13,697 nucleotides of DNA. Origin: an uncultured Coriobacteriaceae bacterium (GTDB lineage Bacteria > Actinomycetota > Coriobacteriia > Coriobacteriales > Eggerthellaceae). How positions within the stretch are numbered: the stretch's first letter is position 1; each line of letters begins with the position of its first letter. Positions 5,901 through 12,366 of the stretch are shown piece after piece. The notes under the pieces were generated by a model that did no database searches, had not been told where the DNA came from, and saw nothing but the letters and a program-made list of their open reading frames with translations. The stretch is from contig URRZ01000058.1 in the NCBI GenBank assembly GCA_900550385.1, positions 1 to 13,697 of the forward strand, read 5' to 3'. The translations under genes and the position numbers were made by a program.

Positions 5901-7709
5901 CTAGAAGATCGGATGCGAGGGATGCTTCGCCTCGTCCACGGCGAACGGCTTCGTGCGGTCGTGCTTGGGGCCGATCACCGGGATCTGAAGGTAGGAGTCG
6001 TGCTCGCCGCCGGTGTGGATCACGTGCTGGCCGGCGTTGTCGGTCTCCCAGATAAGCGGCTCGATCCAATGCTCGTCGCGGATGTAGCGGCCGCAGATCT
6101 GCACGCGCAGCTTCTCACCGGCATGCCAGAAGCGGCTGGTGGGGTTGATCTCCACGTCGATGGGCACGATCTCGCCCGGCTGCAGCTTCAGCTCGCGCTC
6201 GTGCGACTGGATGGGCTGGAAGTCGGTGGACTGCTCGGGATCGAGCTCGCGATGGCTCACGCGCAGCTTGCCCCACGCGCCCGGATGCGGGGCGGAATCG
6301 CCGAACACGCACATGGGCAGCTCCACGCCGTCGGCGCCGATCTTCTTGATGGTGATGAACAGGTCCATGTCGTCGTGGCCGACCGCCTCCACCCAGGCAT
6401 GCAGCTTCATGTAGCCGGTGATCTCGGTGTCCTCGGCGAAGGTGTAGTCGAACTCGGCCTGGCCCTCGTTGGCATCGTAGGACACGCTGGACTCGGCGGC
6501 CACGGGATCGAAGGAGGCGCCCATCGTGGCGGCATCCAGGTGCAGCTGGCGGTACTGGGTGCGCGCCAGCGGGAACTCGGCCTCGGGGCGGCGCTCCTCA
6601 TGCAGCTCGTCATAGGCGTCCTGCACGTCGATGCGCACGCGCGGCGTGGACTCCCAGCCGTTGTGGATGCCCTTGCAGTAGCGATCGAAGAAGCGCTTGA
6701 GTTCCTCGATGTTCTCCGGCATGTAGAAATCCGGCCACTCGAACTCGCGGTGCGCGCGCAGCCATTTCTCCTTGGAGCCGGCCATGCGGTAGGCCATGAT
6801 CGTGCCGCGCAGGTGGAAATGGTTCCAGCCGGCGGTCACGTACATGGGCACCTGGATCTTCGAGAAATCGGGGATCTTGTTGCGCCAGTACACGTTCATC
6901 AGGGGGTACTTCAAGCCCATGGCGCCCTGGTCGTCGATGCCGTTCTTGCCGGCGGCGCCCAGCGTGGCGAAGCGCGTGAAGGCGATGGCGGGGATGCCGC
7001 CTTCGTAGATGGACTCGCGGTACATGTCGCTGCAGCCCTCCCACGGCGCGACGCACGCCAGGTGAGGAGGCTGTTGCGCGGCGATGTGCCACTGGCTGAT
7101 GGCCAACGCGGAAGATCCGGCCATGGTCACCTTGCCGTTGCACCACAGCTGCTGCGCGGTCCACTCGATGAAGTCGTAGCCGTCCTGGCCGTCCTGGATG
7201 CCGAACTGGTCGTTGTAGCCGTCGGAGTAGCCGATGCCGCGGGTGTCCACGTTGATGACGGCGTAGCCGTTGTTGCACCAATACGACGGGTCGGCGGCCT
7301 CGAACTTCGCCATCGGCGAGATGCAGCCCTCGGGGACGCCCGGCGTGTAGGCGATGTCCTTGCCGGTGCGGTACTCGTTGGGGCGCTTGCCGTAGTTCGA
7401 CCATGCCAGGATCGCCGGCACCTGCTCGTCGGGGCCGCTGGTCTCGGGACGGAAGATGTCGCAGTACAGCTTCGCGCCGTCGCGCATCTCCACCGCCACG
7501 TCCTGCTCGCAGATGATGCCCGGGGCGGCCACGTAGGTGTGAGGGTCGAACGGATAGGGCTTGGCCAGGGCCTTCTCGTCCTCGGGGAGCGCCTGCCACT
7601 CCTCCATCGTGACGGGTTTGAGCATCTGCGTGTAGATCTGCTCGTATTCCTCCCCGTTGATCGTCTTCTTGACGATCTTCTGCTCGCGATCGGCGAATCC
7701 TTTGACCAT
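5901..7709 (-). CDS. CocE/NonD family hydrolase (peptidase S15-like)
   Basis: This 602-residue protein has an N-terminal alpha/beta-hydrolase part (about 65-350) and a C-terminal jelly-roll X-Pro-dipeptidyl-peptidase-type domain (about 370-600). The probable nucleophile is S200 in MAGSSALAISQW, within the oxyanion context VINVDTRGIGYSDG. The usual GWYD element of cocaine esterase is GWNHFHLRGT here. The usual PWSH histidine segment is replaced by WLRAHREFEWPDFY (H320), followed by RFFDRYCKGIHNGW. This pattern belongs to a distinct S15 branch. No signal peptide is seen, so it is probably cytoplasmic. The ATG at 7709 has AGGTGG upstream. The substrate, ester or acyl-peptide, is unknown. The downstream TetR gene may regulate it. 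Confidence 0.88.
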   Translation of the reverse strand: MVKGFADREQKIVKKTINGEEYEQIYTQMLKPVTMEEWQALPEDEKALAKPYPFDPHTYVAAPGIICEQDVAVEMRDGAKLYCDIFRPETSGPDEQVPAILAWSNYGKRPNEYRTGKDIAYTPGVPEGCISPMAKFEAADPSYWCNNGYAVINVDTRGIGYSDGYNDQFGIQDGQDGYDFIEWTAQQLWCNGKVTMAGSSALAISQWHIAAQQPPHLACVAPWEGCSDMYRESIYEGGIPAIAFTRFATLGAAGKNGIDDQGAMGLKYPLMNVYWRNKIPDFSKIQVPMYVTAGWNHFHLRGTIMAYRMAGSKEKWLRAHREFEWPDFYMPENIEELKRFFDRYCKGIHNGWESTPRVRIDVQDAYDELHEERRPEAEFPLARTQYRQLHLDAATMGASFDPVAAESSVSYDANEGQAEFDYTFAEDTEITGYMKLHAWVEAVGHDDMDLFITIKKIGADGVELPMCVFGDSAPHPGAWGKLRVSHRELDPEQSTDFQPIQSHERELKLQPGEIVPIDVEINPTSRFWHAGEKLRVQICGRYIRDEHWIEPLIWETDNAGQHVIHTGGEHDSYLQIPVIGPKHDRTKPFAVDEAKHPSHPIF

Positions 7710-7763
7710 CGTGCGCCACCTTTCTCGAATGAGCGGATGAGAGGGGATGGGCGCATACGAGAA

Positions 7764-7805
7764 CGCGCCCCTTCCCTGCTTCCATGGTCGCAGGGAAGGG
7801 GCGCG
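7764..7805. terminator. Strong 16-bp hairpin between aldolase and CocE-like genes
   Basis: CGCGCCCCTTCCCTGC (7764-7779) and its exact complement (7790-7805) enclose a 10-nt loop. The position fits a terminator for the aldolase gene on the minus strand. The T-rich run lies before, not after, the hairpin in that direction, so it could instead be a leader structure of the CocE-like transcript. Confidence 0.6.
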
Positions 7806-7846
7806 AAAACCAGAACATCCGGGCGCCGTATGTCCCGAAAGGGAAC

Positions 7847-7866
7847 GGGGCCGGACGCCAGGCCCC
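7847..7866 (-). other. Small GC hairpin just after the aldolase gene
   Basis: GGGGCC (7847-7852) and GGCCCC (7861-7866) form a 6-bp stem with an 8-nt loop, 16 nt beyond the aldolase stop codon. It is possibly part of a two-hairpin transcription end with the strong stem at 7764-7805. Confidence 0.35.
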
Positions 7867-7882
7867 AAGCGCTTGCGCGCTC

Positions 7883-8827
7883 CTACAGCGAGAATTCCTT
7901 CTCGCCGTTGAACACGGCCAGCGCGTCCTCGACGGAGTAGTCGGCCAGCGTGATGGCGCTGATGGCCTTGGTCAGGCGCACCGCCTCGTCCAGGCTGCGC
8001 TGGTGGATGTTGCGGCCGGTGGCGTTGCCGCACGCGCCGCCCACATGGATCTGCTCCCACAGCTGGGTGAGGAACGTCTCGGCGTCCACCGTGGAGCCGC
8101 CCGCGCACACCAGGCCGGTGCGGCCTGCGGCCATGGAGGCGATCTTCAGGGCCTCGGCGGGGGTGCGCTTATCGTCGCCCTCGGGCTTGGGCGGGTTCAC
8201 CTTCACGAAGTCGGCACCCAGGCACAGCGCCACGCCCGCGGCGCCGGCGATGAGATCGGGGTCCTTCTCGGCGGAGACGGCCTTGCCGCGCGGGTAGATC
8301 CACAGCACGACGACCAGTCCGTTCGCATGCGCCTGCGCGATGAGCTCGCCGGCCTCGGCCATCATGGTGGCCTCGTACTCACTGCCCAGGTAGATGGTGT
8401 AGCCCAGGCCCACGATGTTCACACCGGCCTCGCGCATGGCCAGCACGGCCTCCAGGTCGTGCAGCTGCGGGGAGTACGGGTCCTCCTGGGAGGTCTTCAC
8501 CAAGTTGGTCTTGGAGTTCATCTTCACCAGGTAGTTGATCTCCGGGTAGTCGGCGGCGTAGCGCGCGATCAGGCCGCGCTGGCCGGCCAGGACGCCGCAG
8601 ATGCCCTGGCTTCCGATCTTGAACAGATGCTCGGGCTCCGCGTCGGAGATGTCGATGCCCTCGCCGTAGAAGTCCTTGTTCAGGTGCTCGATCTTCTGAT
8701 CGCAGGCGAACAGCATCAGACGGCCGGTGCCGCGCGTCGCCTTCAGGTAGTTCTCGACGTAGGTTTCGCGCGCGTCGGGCAGAACGTCGACGGGCACCTT
8801 CACGTCATCGCGGGTGATAGTGGGCAT
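7883..8827 (-). CDS. fbaB: Class I fructose-bisphosphate aldolase, DhnA/FbaB type
   Basis: This 314-residue cytoplasmic enzyme cleaves fructose 1,6-bisphosphate to dihydroxyacetone phosphate and glyceraldehyde 3-phosphate through a Schiff base. Family signatures are FACDQKIEHLN (D43), the proton-donor region VVVLWIYPRG (Y178), GADFVKVNPPKP with the Schiff-base lysine K209, and CAGGSTVDAE, a phosphate-binding turn. The start is ATG 8827 (MPTITRDD), because the GGAGGAG ribosome site overlaps the alternative upstream ATG at 8839. It is metal-independent by family. A related DhnA branch acts in the alternative aromatic pathway, so a different substrate is possible. Together with pgi it covers sugar-phosphate interconversion, but the two genes are not in one operon. 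Confidence 0.92.
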   Translation of the reverse strand: MPTITRDDVKVPVDVLPDARETYVENYLKATRGTGRLMLFACDQKIEHLNKDFYGEGIDISDAEPEHLFKIGSQGICGVLAGQRGLIARYAADYPEINYLVKMNSKTNLVKTSQEDPYSPQLHDLEAVLAMREAGVNIVGLGYTIYLGSEYEATMMAEAGELIAQAHANGLVVVLWIYPRGKAVSAEKDPDLIAGAAGVALCLGADFVKVNPPKPEGDDKRTPAEALKIASMAAGRTGLVCAGGSTVDAETFLTQLWEQIHVGGACGNATGRNIHQRSLDEAVRLTKAISAITLADYSVEDALAVFNGEKEFSL

Positions 8828-8899
8828 GGTCTCCTCCATTCATACGTTGAAGCATCGAGCCGGCGCATCGTGCGCACGGCAGGTAGCCCTGCTCCATCC

Positions 8900-8905
8900 A
8901 TTCTA
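8900..8905 (-). promoter_or_regulatory. Possible -10 box of the aldolase gene
   Basis: The minus strand reads TAGAAT, the same hexamer as the pgi -10, about 73 nt before the aldolase ATG. No -35 consensus lies at the proper distance, where a hairpin occupies the sequence instead. Confidence 0.35.
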
Positions 8906-8915
8906 CCGAACGAAC

Positions 8916-8933
8916 GCCCGGCGCAGGCCGGGC
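8916..8933 (-). terminator. Hairpin downstream of the TM2 gene
   Basis: GCCCGGC (8916-8922), loop GCAG and GCCGGGC (8927-8933) form a 7-bp stem followed on the minus strand by GTTCGTTC. It lies about 40 nt after the TM2 stop codon and is a plausible end of the four-gene cluster. Confidence 0.5.
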
Positions 8934-8974
8934 AATCGGCAAAAGCCCCAACCCGGGTCCCGTCCGCCCGACGG

Positions 8975-9673
8975 CTAGAACCACTCCTTTTTCCGGGCGA
9001 CGTAGACCGCGTCGAACTCGCTTTGCGATTTCACGAGGTAGATGACGCCTTCGATGATGGAGATGATCCACATCACCGTTGCCGCGAGCCCGAAGGTCAG
9101 GAGGCTTCCCAATATCGTGACCGCCATCATGACGAACCCGGCGGTGTTGTAGCCGAGGTAGAACTTGTGCACGCCGAACACGCCCAGGAAGATGGCAAGC
9201 AGGCCCGCCGCCACATGGTCCTTGGTCGCCACGGGCTGGGAGTAGGACGGAGGCGCATAGGGCTGCTGGCCGTACGGCTGCTGGGGGGCGCCGTAGGGCT
9301 GGCCGGGCTGCGCGGCGTAAGGCTGCTGCGGCTGGCCGGCGTAGGGCTGCTGGCCGTAATGCGGAGGCTGCTCGAAAGGCTGCTGCGGAGCGCCTTGCGC
9401 TGCCCCATAGGATCGCTGGGCGGCGCCGTAGGGCTGCTGGGCGAAACCGTCGGGAGCCTGCTGCGCCCCCGCCCCGTAGAGCGGGTGGGAGAAGCCAGCC
9501 TGCGGCTGCTGGGGCTGCTGGGGCTGCTGGGGCTGCCCGGGCGCCGGCTGCTGCGGCACGGTATAGGGCCGGTATTCGTTATAGGGAGGGCGGCCCGCCT
9601 CGCCGCCGTCAGCGGGGGCGTTTTGCGGAGCCTGCTCGAAAGGGGCGTCCTGCCCGGCGTTCCTCTGGTCCAT
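8975..9673 (-). CDS. TM2 domain membrane protein with Pro/Gln-rich N-terminus
   Basis: This 232-residue protein has about 145 N-terminal residues of low-complexity Pro-Gln-Tyr sequence (repeated QQPYG/QPQQPY units). A C-terminal TM2 domain (about 150-213) follows, with the hallmark DHVAAGLLAIFLGVFGVHKFYLG and two hydrophobic helices, then a charged tail ending KKEWF. TM2 proteins are small membrane proteins of unclear function, and the N-terminal tail is likely cytoplasmic and disordered. Two starts are possible: ATG 9679, overlapping the upstream TGA by one base, or ATG 9673, chosen because GGAAGGAG is 8 nt away from it and only 2 nt from the other. It is the last gene of the envelope cluster. 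Confidence 0.88.
   Translation of the reverse strand: MDQRNAGQDAPFEQAPQNAPADGGEAGRPPYNEYRPYTVPQQPAPGQPQQPQQPQQPQAGFSHPLYGAGAQQAPDGFAQQPYGAAQRSYGAAQGAPQQPFEQPPHYGQQPYAGQPQQPYAAQPGQPYGAPQQPYGQQPYAPPSYSQPVATKDHVAAGLLAIFLGVFGVHKFYLGYNTAGFVMMAVTILGSLLTFGLAATVMWIISIIEGVIYLVKSQSEFDAVYVARKKEWF
9504..9536 (+). repeat. 9-bp tandem repeat inside the TM2 gene
   Basis: The unit GGCTGCTGG is repeated about 3.5 times without change. It encodes the QPQQPQQPQ run of the disordered tail. The length is a multiple of three, so slippage would alter tail length without breaking the frame. Confidence 0.85.
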
Positions 9674-9678
9674 CGGCA

Positions 9679-10485
9679 TCACTCCTTCCCGCTGCCCGCA
9701 TCGGCGCCGTCTTTGCCCGAGGCATGGTGATGGCGGGAGAAGACGTCCATGATGCGGTCGCGCAGCATGATCCCCACGATGGCGACCGCCGCCAGCACCG
9801 CGAAGATGGCGATGCTTTCCACGATGCGCCCATCGGCGAGCCCGTCGGCGGCGTAGGTGGACACCACGATGCCGGGAATGCGCCCCACATTCGAGAGGAT
9901 CAGGAACGTGCGCATGGGCATGTCGGTGAGCGGAACCAGGTAGGTGAACACGTCCTTGGGCAGGCCGGGGATCAGGAACAGGATGAACACGACGACGTTC
10001 AGCTTGCCCGACGCCTCGAACGCCCGGAACTTGTCCAAGTACTTCGTGGGCACCATCTTCTGCACGAACGGCGCGCCCAAGCGCTTCACCACCAGGTAGA
10101 TGAACGCGCTGGAAAGCACGCAGCCCACCAGGATGACCACCGCGCCCAACCACGGGCCGTACAGGAGCCCCGCCGCCATCTGGGTGACCTCGCCGGGGAT
10201 GAACGCGACGACGATCTGCACGAACTGCAGCCCCAGCAGGATGAGGAAGCCCACGGGGCCGGCGGAGCGGACGTCCTCGATGACGCGGTCCAAGCCGCCG
10301 GGCTCGAACAGCTCGTGGAAATAGGGCCACAGCAGGTACACGACCAAAGCCATGATCGCCACGAACGCGATCAGGCCGACGAACTTGAAGATGTCGCCCA
10401 TCTGCATGGGGTGCCCATGCACCGTGGTCGGCTGGTGGGATTTCTCGTGGATGCGCTCGACGCGCTCGTGAACCTTACTCGTCAC
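9679..10485 (-). CDS. VTT (TVP38/DedA-like) membrane protein
   Basis: This 268-residue integral membrane protein has TM1 at about 33-53, a VTT domain at about 75-210 and a last helix at about 224-241. The VTT region contains FIPGEVTQMAAGLLYG, GPWLGAVVILVGCVLSS and FLIPGLPKDVFTYLVPLT, typical of TMEM64/TVP38 proteins related to DedA lipid scramblases/transporters. The C-terminus is short and charged (RHHHASGKDG). The GTG start at 10485 overlaps the upstream PRC-barrel gene by 11 nt, consistent with coupling; its ribosome site is weak. ATG 10407 is an alternative but has no visible Shine-Dalgarno. A role in lipid handling is inferred from the family only. Confidence 0.85.
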   Translation of the reverse strand: MTSKVHERVERIHEKSHQPTTVHGHPMQMGDIFKFVGLIAFVAIMALVVYLLWPYFHELFEPGGLDRVIEDVRSAGPVGFLILLGLQFVQIVVAFIPGEVTQMAAGLLYGPWLGAVVILVGCVLSSAFIYLVVKRLGAPFVQKMVPTKYLDKFRAFEASGKLNVVVFILFLIPGLPKDVFTYLVPLTDMPMRTFLILSNVGRIPGIVVSTYAADGLADGRIVESIAIFAVLAAVAIVGIMLRDRIMDVFSRHHHASGKDGADAGSGKE

Positions 10486-11416
10486 CGTGGCGCGCCTTGT
10501 CGTATTCCTCTTTGAACGACGAGAACATCGTCGCGTAGCCGGGCTTCTTCTTGGAAGCCGCCTGCTTGGCGGGGGCTTTCGCGGAAGGCCTCCCCGCGTC
10601 TTTCGCGGAGGAACGGGACGAGCCGCCCTCCGTGGAAACGCGCGCCTTGTCGTACTCCTCCTTGAACTCGGAGAAGGCGTCTTTGGTCTCGCCGGCACGC
10701 TTGCCCAGCGCCCGCGCGCCCTTGCCCACCGCTTCGGTGGCGCTCTTCGCCGCGCTGGTGGCGGTGCGGCTCACCTTGTCGACGGCCACCGCCGTCGCCG
10801 CGCCCGCCTTCTCCGCAACGCTCCCCTCGGCCGGGATGTCGCGCGCCTCGTCGGAGACGAGGATGGCGCCGTACTCCACTTCCTCTTCCTCCTGCTCCGC
10901 CCCCGCGTCGCCGGACGCGGCGAGGGCGACGCCCGCCCCGCGGCGGAACCCCTTGATGAGCGAGGAGGGTATGCGTCGCGTGCCCAGAAGGGTGTTGGCG
11001 GTGGCGCCAGCATCCGCCAGAACCGAGGCGATGGCGCCGGTCTCCCCGTCGAAGGAGACGTCGCCCACGACCCCCAGCTGATCGCCGGACTCCGTGAGCA
11101 GCGGCATCCCCTCCCATAGGACGCAGGCGTTCCAGTCGATGCCCAGCGCCTTGCAGGCGCCTTTGCCGGTGGCGCCGGGGAACGTGCGGACCACCGCGCG
11201 CCCGTCGACCATGTCATAGCCTTGAAGGGAGACGAACAGGTCCTTGCGATGGAACATCCACAGCAGGTCGGGGCGCTTCACGATGAAGCCGACGATGCGG
11301 CGCTCCCGCGGATGGAACACGAAGCGCCGGATCTTCCCGATGCGCTTGGTCCCCTTCTTCCCGCCGAGAACGCGCATGCCGCGCAGTTCGCCGGTTGTCA
11401 TGAGGTTGTTCGGCAT
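10475..11416 (-). CDS. PRC-barrel domain protein with duplicated C-terminal motif
   Basis: This 313-residue soluble protein has two PRC-barrel-like halves (about 5-90 and 98-160; for example KRIGKIRRFVFHPRERRIVG and GDQLGVVGDVSFDGETG). A long Ala/Lys/Glu-rich, probably helical or disordered region follows (about 170-313). That region carries an exact motif duplication: FSEFKEEYDKAR (248-259) and FSSFKEEYDKAR (298-309), the second almost at the C-terminus. PRC barrels are assembly/RNA/photosystem scaffolds and the role here is not known. ATG 11416 is used (GAAAGGGG about 12 nt upstream); ATG 11401 is an alternative. It lies between the YtxH-like and VTT genes in the same orientation. Confidence 0.82.
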   Translation of the reverse strand: MPNNLMTTGELRGMRVLGGKKGTKRIGKIRRFVFHPRERRIVGFIVKRPDLLWMFHRKDLFVSLQGYDMVDGRAVVRTFPGATGKGACKALGIDWNACVLWEGMPLLTESGDQLGVVGDVSFDGETGAIASVLADAGATANTLLGTRRIPSSLIKGFRRGAGVALAASGDAGAEQEEEEVEYGAILVSDEARDIPAEGSVAEKAGAATAVAVDKVSRTATSAAKSATEAVGKGARALGKRAGETKDAFSEFKEEYDKARVSTEGGSSRSSAKDAGRPSAKAPAKQAASKKKPGYATMFSSFKEEYDKARHGDE

Positions 11417-11479
11417 GCCGCTGCAAGCCCCTTTCCCAAAGCGATGCTGGATCTACCCGCTGCCGAGCGCGCGGAAGCG

Positions 11480-11497
11480 GCGGGCTCCATGGCCCGC
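11480..11497 (-). other. Hairpin in the YtxH-PRC intergenic gap
   Basis: GCGGGC (11480-11485), a 6-nt loop and GCCCGC (11492-11497) form a 6-bp stem 26 nt beyond the YtxH-like stop codon. It could partially terminate or process the cluster transcript. There is no T-run. Confidence 0.35.
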
Positions 11498-11523
11498 TTA
11501 TCGTCGCTCGAAGGCCGATCGGG

Positions 11524-12033
11524 TTAGTCGCGCGCCTCCTGCTCGCCCGCCGGGGCGGCTTCGGATGCGGGCTCGACGACGGGCTCGGCCTGCACGGGCT
11601 CGACGGGCGCCGCGGACTCCTCCGCATTGCGCGCGACCTGGGCGGCGATGCGCTGGCGGGCCGCTTCGATCTTCTCGCGCAGCTGGTCGTTCTTGTCGTC
11701 GATGACGGGCTTCACGGCGCCTGCGGCCTCCTGGACGCGCGCCTGGGCCTGGCCGTAGATCTCCTGGCCGCGGGTGGCGACGTTCTGCGCGACCGTCTGG
11801 CTGCGGGCGGCGACGTCCTGGGCGACGACCTGGCCGCGCGCGACGGCGGTCTGGTACGCCTGCTGGACGTTGCCCTGGGCCTGCGCGCCGAACTCCTGCG
11901 CGCCGCCCCATGCGGTGTTCATCTTCTCCGAAACCATTGCGCGCGTCTCGACGCCCGTGCGCGGGGCGTACAGCAGCGCGACGACGGCGCCGACCAAACC
12001 GCCGACGACGAAAGCTCCCAGCTTGTTGCTCAT
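11524..12033 (-). CDS. YtxH domain protein with 11-residue amphipathic repeats
   Basis: This 169-residue protein has an N-terminal hydrophobic anchor (about 6-23) and the YtxH signature GGLVGAVVALLYAPRTGVETR. Five 11-residue units from 51 to 105 follow, for example TAVARGQVVAQ, DVAARSQTVAQ and NVATRGQEIYG. The pattern recalls the amphipathic helices of LEA group 3 or apolipoprotein-like proteins. A Glu/Pro/Ala-rich tail ends the protein. Other YtxH proteins are linked to general stress. The ATG has AGAAGGAGG 6 nt upstream. It is the first gene of the probable envelope cluster and has its own -10 box. Confidence 0.88.
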   Translation of the reverse strand: MSNKLGAFVVGGLVGAVVALLYAPRTGVETRAMVSEKMNTAWGGAQEFGAQAQGNVQQAYQTAVARGQVVAQDVAARSQTVAQNVATRGQEIYGQAQARVQEAAGAVKPVIDDKNDQLREKIEAARQRIAAQVARNAEESAAPVEPVQAEPVVEPASEAAPAGEQEARD

Positions 12034-12083
12034 TTCATGCCTCCTTCTGGGCGCGTTTCGGCAGCGCCCACCGTGATGGAACC

Positions 12084-12111
12084 ATTATATGCGCGCCCAA
12101 AAGCAGGGCGC
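12084..12111 (-). promoter_or_regulatory. Promoter region of the YtxH-like cluster with inverted repeat
   Basis: The minus strand has TATAAT at 12084-12089, about 51 nt before the ATG. Instead of a normal -35, the spacer and -35 zone are covered by the inverted repeat GCGCCC (12093-12098), 7 nt, GGGCGC (12106-12111). That could be an operator or a hairpin. I see no sigma-70 -35. Confidence 0.45.
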
Positions 12112-12174
12112 CCGAAAACACGAGCGCTCTAAAAAACGGTTGCCATTCCGTTGGTTTGGGGATGCCTCTTCAGC

Positions 12175-12202
12175 TTGAGCTCTCGATTTGAAAAGCTACA
12201 TC
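12175..12202 (+). promoter_or_regulatory. Possible plus-strand promoter for element copy 2
   Basis: TTGAGC (12175-12180), a 16-nt spacer and TACATC (12197-12202) resemble a sigma-70 promoter firing into element copy 2, with a predicted start near 12209. The match is modest and is supported mainly by position. Apart from this, 12112-12174 shows nothing recognisable. Confidence 0.3.
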
Positions 12203-12327
12203 TCGTTCGTAACGTCAGCGAGAAGGGCCCTAGTGCCGGAGATCGTGGGGATCGCGAGGGCGCCGCGTACTTCGGTACGCAAGCCCTCGGGATCGCCGCG
12301 AGATCCGGCGCCAGGGCCCCTCGCAGC
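12203..12327 (+). repeat. Long hairpin element, copy 2 (complete)
   Basis: A conserved leader, TCGTTCGTAACGTCAGCGAG (18 of 20 identical to copy 3), precedes a hairpin from 12218 to 12324. Stems from outside in: GCGAG/CTCGC; an AA bulge; GGGCCCT/AGGGCCC; an A.C mismatch; GTGCCGGA (12233-12240) with 12304-12311; tandem G.A/A.G (12241-12242 with 12302-12303); TCGT/GCGA; GG/CC; GATC/GATC flanked on both sides by G.G mismatches; CGAGGGC/GCCCTCG; and GCGTAC/GTACGC closing TTCG (12271-12274). That is about 43 pairs including wobbles. It ends CGCAGC. It lies between the ddl 3' end and the YtxH-like promoter. I recognise no named RNA family. Confidence 0.85.
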
Positions 12328-12335
12328 TTCGAGCA

Positions 12336-12363
12336 GTTCCGACGGCCGTCAGGCCGTCGGAAC
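12336..12363. other. Perfect 12-bp hairpin with GTCA loop after ddl
   Basis: GTTCCGACGGCC (12336-12347), loop GTCA (12348-12351) and the exact complement (12352-12363) end 3 nt before the ddl stop codon on the plus strand. It has the same arm length, loop and 8-nt distance from CGCAGC as the hairpin at 104-131, but a different arm sequence. There is no T-run on either side. Confidence 0.7.
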
Positions 12364-12366
12364 CCA

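Noticed and set aside
5829..7940. A 703-codon open frame on the plus strand opposite the CocE-like gene
   Set aside because: It is a shadow of a well-supported minus-strand gene in high-GC DNA, and its translation is Ala/Leu/His/Arg-rich with no recognisable domain.
7784..9730. A 648-codon plus-strand open frame across the aldolase and TM2 genes
   Set aside because: It spans two real minus-strand genes and their intergenic hairpins; composition is typical of an antisense shadow.
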